A model generated the notes under the pieces. It saw only the letters and a program-made list of their open reading frames with translations. It made no database searches and had not been told where the DNA came from. A stretch of DNA of 64,000 bases from Sneathiella sedimenti (lineage in GTDB: Bacteria; Pseudomonadota; Alphaproteobacteria; Sneathiellales; Sneathiellaceae), in assembly GCF_017313765.1 (NCBI RefSeq), contig NZ_JAFLNC010000002.1:831606-895605 (forward strand), written 5' to 3'. Positions 63,871 through 64,000 of this stretch are shown here, one piece after another. A program made the position numbers and the translations under genes. The first letter of the stretch is position 1, and each line of letters begins with the position of its first letter.

Positions 63871-63930
63871 GGAAAAGGTCAAAAAAGATTCAAATTAGTC
63901 GTTGACGTGATTGGATGATGGTCCTATAAA
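63871..63930 (+). promoter_or_regulatory. Probable rRNA operon promoter
   Basis: TTGACG (63902-63907), a 17-base spacer and TATAAA (63925-63930) form a near-ideal housekeeping promoter. A short A/T-rich stretch (AAAAAAGATTCAAATTAG, 63881-63900 region) lies just upstream like an UP element. The downstream GC-rich discriminator CCGCGTC and the T/G-rich leader (GGTTTAGGGGTTTGGTTTTAG) resemble alphaproteobacterial rrn leaders. Confidence 0.75.
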
Positions 63931-64000
63931 CCGCGTCACGCCGACGGGGCGGGTCTGGTTTAGGGGTTTGGTTTTAGGCCTTTTGGATTAGATTTGTCTG
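63931..64000 (+). ncRNA. rRNA operon leader (16S gene beyond the window)
   Basis: The last 70 bases carry no coding frame and are rich in T and G, as in alphaproteobacterial rRNA leaders. No mature 16S sequence is reached, so the identity depends on the promoter and on what lies to the right. Confidence 0.55.

Overview
The window is a high-GC stretch (my impression is high fifties percent) from an alphaproteobacterium. The evidence is the gene set: a malonate TRAP/malonyl-CoA operon, SoeABC-type molybdoenzyme, Tdh-Kbl, BetA/BetB, IorAB and HtpX with alphaproteobacterial-looking sequences. The right edge also has an rRNA-type promoter, a -35 TTGACG and -10 TATAAA with a 17-nt spacer. A marine or soil heterotroph of the Rhodospirillales/Sneathiella type would fit, but the species cannot be fixed by eye. 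Most of the window is ordinary chromosomal catabolic and transport DNA.

Layout. 1-2.3 kb: 3' end of alaS, then htpX and a TetR regulator. 2.4-7.4 kb: an acyl-CoA catabolic operon (feruloyl-CoA-synthase-like ligase, MDR reductase, FadB-like fusion). 7.5-15.5 kb, all on the minus strand: DHA2-type MFS pump, CaiB/BaiF CoA-transferase, Tag-like glycosylase, IorAB-type molybdenum hydroxylase and RecQ. 15.6-20.5 kb: the most unusual region, an R-body (refractile body, 'killing trait' RebB family) locus. It has seven reb-like genes on the minus strand, an orphan transposase-OrfA-like helix-turn-helix protein at its downstream end, and at its upstream end a strikingly AT-rich control region and a divergent sigma-70-family (ECF-like) factor. 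20.6-25.3 kb: soeABC-like molybdoenzyme operon. 25.3-30.9 kb: RhlE-type helicase, MscS channel, small K+-channel-like protein, GMC oxidoreductase and 3-hydroxyisobutyrate-dehydrogenase-like protein. 31.1-34.9 kb: orphan molybdopterin oxidoreductase, GFA-family protein and glycerate 2-kinase. 34.9-42.1 kb: XRE-cupin regulator divergent from tdh-kbl, then betA-betB and an EamA transporter. 42.2-50.4 kb: ArgE-like deacetylase, a complete peptide-type ABC importer, a GNAT protein and a DUF2817 peptidase-like protein. 50.5-52.5 kb: GST-like protein and a CGNR regulator. 52.5-59.2 kb: malonate operon (matB, GntR regulator, TRAP PQM, malonyl-CoA decarboxylase). 59.3-63.8 kb: beta-oxidation-like operon (SDR and MaoC hydratase, two tandem nitroreductases, acyl-CoA dehydrogenase). 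63.9-64 kb: rRNA operon promoter and leader, with the 16S gene outside the window.

How the genes fit together. Several blocks are complete modules: malonate uptake, activation and decarboxylation; threonine to glycine plus acetyl-CoA; choline to betaine; probable sulfite oxidation; peptide uptake. The R-body locus is the candidate unusual system. R-bodies are coiled protein ribbons that unroll and can rupture membranes. Here there is an expanded paralog set, two divergent members with novel tails, and what looks like dedicated regulation.

All calls come from reading the translated sequence and recognising family motifs; no database search was run. Starts were adjusted from the longest open frame where a ribosome-binding site or the usual family N-terminus argued for it.
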